A stretch of DNA of 7,101 bases, taken from assembly GCA_003221825.1 (NCBI GenBank), contig QHUE01000170.1, forward strand, positions 1-7,101, in the 5' to 3' direction. How positions within the stretch are numbered: the stretch's first letter is position 1; every line of letters starts with the position of its first letter. This DNA is from Gemmatimonadota bacterium. GTDB taxonomy: Bacteria > Gemmatimonadota > Gemmatimonadetes > Gemmatimonadales > GWC2-71-9. This document shows, in pieces, positions 5,155-7,101 of this stretch. Position numbers and translations under genes: made by a program. The notes beneath the pieces were generated by a model that saw nothing but the letters and a program-made list of their open reading frames with translations, was not told the DNA's origin and ran no database searches.

Positions 5155-6228
5155 TTGACCGCTCACGCGGGAATCGTCACCGTCCTCGTGGTCGATGACG
5201 AAGAGCCCATCCGGAACGCGCTGCGGAAATTCTTGAAGCAGCAGCAGTTCGAGGTGTACACGGCGGGCTCGGCGGAGGAGGCGCTGCAACAGCTGCGCCT
5301 CCATAAGATCGCCCTGATGCTGTCCGATATCCGCATGCCGGGCACCAGTGGTGTGGACCTCGTGCCACCGGCGCTCGAGATCGAGCTCGACCTCGCCATC
5401 CTGATGCTCACCGCGGTCAACGACGCCACCAGCGCGGCGCTCTGTATGCAGCGTGGGGCGCTGGATTATCTCACCAAGCCGATCGAGCTCGCAGACCTGG
5501 GCCGGGCCGTGCAGCGCGCGCTCAAGCGCCGCGAGATGCAACTCGAGAACCGGCATTTGAACCAGTGGCTCAAGGAAGAAGTCACGACGCGCACTGCCGA
5601 GCTGCAGCGCGAACGCCATCGGCTGGAGCGGGTCTCGACCGCGACGCTCGAGGTCCTCGTCAACGCCCTCGAGGCCAAAGACCCGTATCTGCGGGGGCAT
5701 TCGGCGCGAGTGGCAGACCTGTCGGCCAACATCGCGACCGAAATGGGCCTGACCGAAGAGGACATCGAGCGCGTCCGGGTGGCGGGACGGCTCCACGACC
5801 TCGGGAAGATTGGAACGCGAGACGCGGTCGTTAATAAGGAAGGGCCGCTGACCGCCGACGAGTTCGAGCACGTGAAGCAGCATGTCATCATCGGCGCCCA
5901 GATTCTCGCGCCGCTCGTGCACCTCGGCGACATCGTGGCGATGGTGAAGAGCCACCACGAGCGGTTCGATGGAACAGGCTACCCTGAAGGATTGCGCGGC
6001 GACGAGGTGCCGTTGGGCGGGAGGATCATCGGCGTGGCCGAGGTCTACGATGCGCTCACGACGGCACGGCCGTATCAGGAGAAGATGACACCCGAGCAGG
6101 CGGTCGAGCGGATGGCTGATCTCTCGGGTACGGTGCTCGACCCGCGCGTGTTTGAAGCGTTGGTTCGCCTCGTCGCTCGGCGGCAGACGCTCGTCTTTCT
6201 CGACGAGGACGCGGGACCGGCACTCTAG
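5155..6228 (+). CDS. Response regulator with HD-GYP domain (predicted cyclic di-GMP phosphodiesterase)
   Basis: The 357-residue protein has a CheY-like receiver (about 8-125) with acidic pocket D14/D15, phosphoacceptor D58 (LSDIRMPG), T86 and K108 (YLTKP). A charged, probably coiled-coil linker (about 124-160) leads into an HD-GYP domain (about 165-340). That domain has GHSARV (H182), HDLGK (H214, D215, K218), H243 and HHERFDGTGYP (H267, H268, D272, G275-Y276-P277). The GYP-type signature is complete, so hydrolysis of cyclic di-GMP is likely. Usual ADVYDAL is AEVYDAL here (E296 replaces the Asp). The start is TTG at 5155, supported by AAGGAG (5142-5147) 7 nt upstream. The gene follows mqnD by 30 bp and is presumably cotranscribed. 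No histidine kinase is in the window. Confidence 0.94.
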   Translation: MTAHAGIVTVLVVDDEEPIRNALRKFLKQQQFEVYTAGSAEEALQQLRLHKIALMLSDIRMPGTSGVDLVPPALEIELDLAILMLTAVNDATSAALCMQRGALDYLTKPIELADLGRAVQRALKRREMQLENRHLNQWLKEEVTTRTAELQRERHRLERVSTATLEVLVNALEAKDPYLRGHSARVADLSANIATEMGLTEEDIERVRVAGRLHDLGKIGTRDAVVNKEGPLTADEFEHVKQHVIIGAQILAPLVHLGDIVAMVKSHHERFDGTGYPEGLRGDEVPLGGRIIGVAEVYDALTTARPYQEKMTPEQAVERMADLSGTVLDPRVFEALVRLVARRQTLVFLDEDAGPAL

Positions 6229-6238
6229 AAAGACCAAA

Positions 6239-6263
6239 CCCCGGGGCGAAAAGCTCCCCGGGG
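6239..6263. terminator. Bidirectional terminator hairpin between convergent genes
   Basis: Arms CCCCGGGG at 6239-6246 and 6256-6263 pair over a 9-nt CGAAAAGCT loop, starting 10 nt after the HD-GYP stop. Read leftward, the stem is followed by TTTGGTCTTTCT, a U-rich tail suited to ending the pseudopilin transcript. Read rightward there is an A-rich lead but no T-run, so termination of the plus-strand operon would rely on the stem alone. Confidence 0.65.
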
Positions 6264-6275
6264 CTGGCGGTCGGG

Positions 6276-6296
6276 CGAAGTGGCCGTCACACTTCG
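6276..6296. repeat. Second hairpin in the convergent gap
   Basis: CGAAGTG (6276-6282) and CACTTCG (6290-6296) form a perfect 7-bp stem with a 7-nt loop. A competing pairing joins GGCCG (6282-6286) with CGGCC (6295-6299). There is no T-run on either side. It may back up termination or be part of the 3' UTR of the pseudopilin transcript. Confidence 0.45.
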
Positions 6297-6347
6297 GCCG
6301 CGACCCTTCGATGTACGCCTTGCAGCACTTTCTGGTTTCATACGATT

Positions 6348-6378
6348 AGATGCAGGGACGCGCTGAACGGTTGCATCT
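6348..6378. repeat. Inverted repeat overlapping the pseudopilin stop codon
   Basis: AGATGCA (6348-6354) and TGCATCT (6372-6378) are perfect 7-bp complements around a 17-nt spacer. The right arm overlaps the TAG stop of the minus-strand pseudopilin gene. It could fold at the mRNA 3' end; no U-tract follows. Confidence 0.4.
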
Positions 6379-6805
6379 ACCAGTGCTTGACTCTTCCAAC
6401 TCGTGACAACGTGATCGTTTCGGCTTGAGACCCTCGCCGCAGCACGATCGTCGTGTTGGAAACCCCCCATCCCATTCCGGTCGGCCCGAACGTCACGACG
6501 TGATTGGAGACTTCGAGTCCGACACCGTAGCTGGCCGGGCCTGGCGTGCGCCACCATGGCTCCCAACCCTGGGCACCCCATCGATCGATTCGCAACGTGT
6601 CGGTGTCGATCACGATCCGAGCGCGGGTCGATTGCATGACGGCGCCATTCCGGCCGACCGCCAGGGCGGTGGTCACGTCGCGGACGGCGCGCTCGGTCGC
6701 AAGCCAGTCCATGAGTCGCGCGGCCCGCGGGACCCAGAATGCCAGCAGCAGTGCCGCAATGGCGACAACGACGATCAGCTCGAGGAGCGTGAACCCCTTG
6801 GACAT
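6377..6805 (-). CDS. Type IV pseudopilin, GspH/FimT-like
   Basis: The 142-residue protein has a short class III leader, MSKG, then FTLLEL. A prepilin peptidase would cut after G4, leave F5 as the N-terminal (usually methylated) residue and keep E9 as the conserved Glu5 of the mature pilin. A hydrophobic helix spans about 7-25. The remainder (AVGRNGAVMQSTRARIVID at 49-67, then WGAQGWEPWW, VVTFGPTGMGWG and ITLSRVGRVKHW) has the beta-rich pattern and the C-terminal GRV of the GspH/FimT domain. It would be a minor pseudopilin priming a type IV pilus, type II secretion or competence filament in the inner membrane. No other pilus gene is adjacent. The ATG at 6805 fixes the leader; no SD is present, and a TATAAA hexamer lies 6 nt upstream. 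Confidence 0.88.
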   Translation of the reverse strand: MSKGFTLLELIVVVAIAALLLAFWVPRAARLMDWLATERAVRDVTTALAVGRNGAVMQSTRARIVIDTDTLRIDRWGAQGWEPWWRTPGPASYGVGLEVSNHVVTFGPTGMGWGVSNTTIVLRRGSQAETITLSRVGRVKHW

Positions 6806-6811
6806 GCGCTA

Positions 6812-6870
6812 TTTATACGTGTCGGTGAAACCCTTCCGGCATCCGAAAAACCCGGCGAAAAGCCCGAAAA
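6812..6870 (-). promoter_or_regulatory. Putative promoter of the pseudopilin gene with upstream phased A/T tracts
   Basis: On the minus strand TATAAA (6817-6812) ends 6 nt before the ATG at 6805, which fits a leaderless transcript. No good -35 box is visible. Upstream lie three short A-tracts on the plus strand (6846-6850, 6858-6861, 6867-6870) with centres 9 and 11.5 bp apart, close to helical phase, which could bend the DNA or act like an UP element. Confidence 0.35.
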
Positions 6871-6969
6871 CGCGCCATTTGCGGTCTAACGCGGCGGGAC
6901 GACGAGCGCTATGTTGATGCGCGTGATGGTCTTGCCGTCCGGCATGTCGGGTGCAAAGAGGACTCCCGC

Positions 6970-7101
6970 GTGAGCACTGAACTCCGTTCTCGCGGCGGCG
7001 GTCTCCCCCATGCCGTTTTCCTACAGCGGGTGGCGGATGAGCCGGCCACCTCCCCAGACGTACGTCTGGGGCAGGGGGCATTTCTGGCACTCCGCTTTGT
7101 C
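6970..7101 (+). CDS. Start of an unrecognised protein, runs off the window (44 codons seen)
   Basis: A GTG start at 6970 is preceded by AGAGGA (6957-6962) with 7 nt spacing. The frame stays open to the window end, and GTG is its first usual start codon after the stop at 6826-6828. The visible N-terminus is soluble and protein-like: STELRSRGGGLPHAVFLQRV, then ADEPATSPDVRLGQGAFLAL and RFV. There is no signal peptide. I do not recognise a domain in so short a piece. A short minus-strand frame (6886-7011, 41 codons) overlaps it and is judged less likely. Third-position GC is about 64 percent, modest for this window, so the call is tentative. Confidence 0.55.
   Translation, partial: MSTELRSRGGGLPHAVFLQRVADEPATSPDVRLGQGAFLALRFV
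7052..7071. repeat. Perfect 20-bp palindrome
   Basis: CCCCAGACGT (7052-7061) and ACGTCTGGGG (7062-7071) are perfect complements with no spacer. The site falls inside the tentative partial coding region (codons for PDVRLG). As RNA it can form an 8-bp stem with a GTAC loop; as DNA it could be a protein-binding site. No T-run follows that would make it a terminator. Confidence 0.6.

Noticed and set aside
5140..6237. 365-codon minus-strand frame opposite the HD-GYP gene
   Set aside because: The plus strand has a complete receiver and HD-GYP domain with an SD; the antisense product has no domain-like pattern.
6886..7011. 41-codon minus-strand frame (MGETAAARTEF start) with an AGGA 8 nt upstream
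   Set aside because: It overlaps the better-supported plus frame at 6970, is very short, and has no recognisable domain; it remains the main competing reading of this stretch.

Overview
The window is about 7.1 kb of GC-rich bacterial chromosome, densely coded, with no insertion sequence, phage gene, tRNA, rRNA or CRISPR array that I can see. The gene set (two type I glutamine synthetases, a futalosine-pathway MqnD, an HD-GYP response regulator and an orphan type IV pseudopilin), the high GC and the mix of Shine-Dalgarno and SD-less starts suggest a free-living, respiring Gram-negative-type environmental bacterium. Gemmatimonadota is my best guess, but that is an impression from protein style, not a demonstrated placement.

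Layout. Positions 1-182 hold no gene. They carry two near-identical 39-bp elements, each built around a long palindrome, followed by a run of G-tracts. Positions 183-3054 (minus strand) are two adjacent glutamine synthetase genes, transcribed right to left. The upstream one is a GSI-beta enzyme with an adenylylation-type tyrosine. The downstream one is a GSI-alpha enzyme without that tyrosine. A large hairpin lies between them. A promoter with a perfect TTGACA box and a good SD precede the pair. Positions 3238-3483 (minus) encode an unrecognised 81-residue protein. Positions 3557-6228 (plus) form a probable three-gene operon: a membrane-anchored zinc-ribbon/TPR-like protein, mqnD, and a receiver/HD-GYP response regulator. 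A GC-rich hairpin ends this operon and probably also serves a convergent minus-strand GspH/FimT-type pseudopilin gene (6377-6805). At the right edge a GTG-started gene with a good SD begins at 6970 and runs out of the window. It contains a perfect 20-bp palindrome.

How the genes work together. The two synthetases would make glutamine from glutamate, ammonia and ATP under two different control regimes from one transcript. MqnD serves menaquinone synthesis. The HD-GYP protein would degrade cyclic di-GMP in response to phosphorylation by an unseen kinase. No direct functional link among the three blocks is visible.

Most of the window is ordinary housekeeping sequence. The items most worth a second look are the paired palindromic elements at 24-138, the G-tract cluster beside the glutamine synthetase stop codon, and the hairpin that controls, or at least precedes, the second synthetase. 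I did not find convincing evidence for a wholly new multi-gene system.
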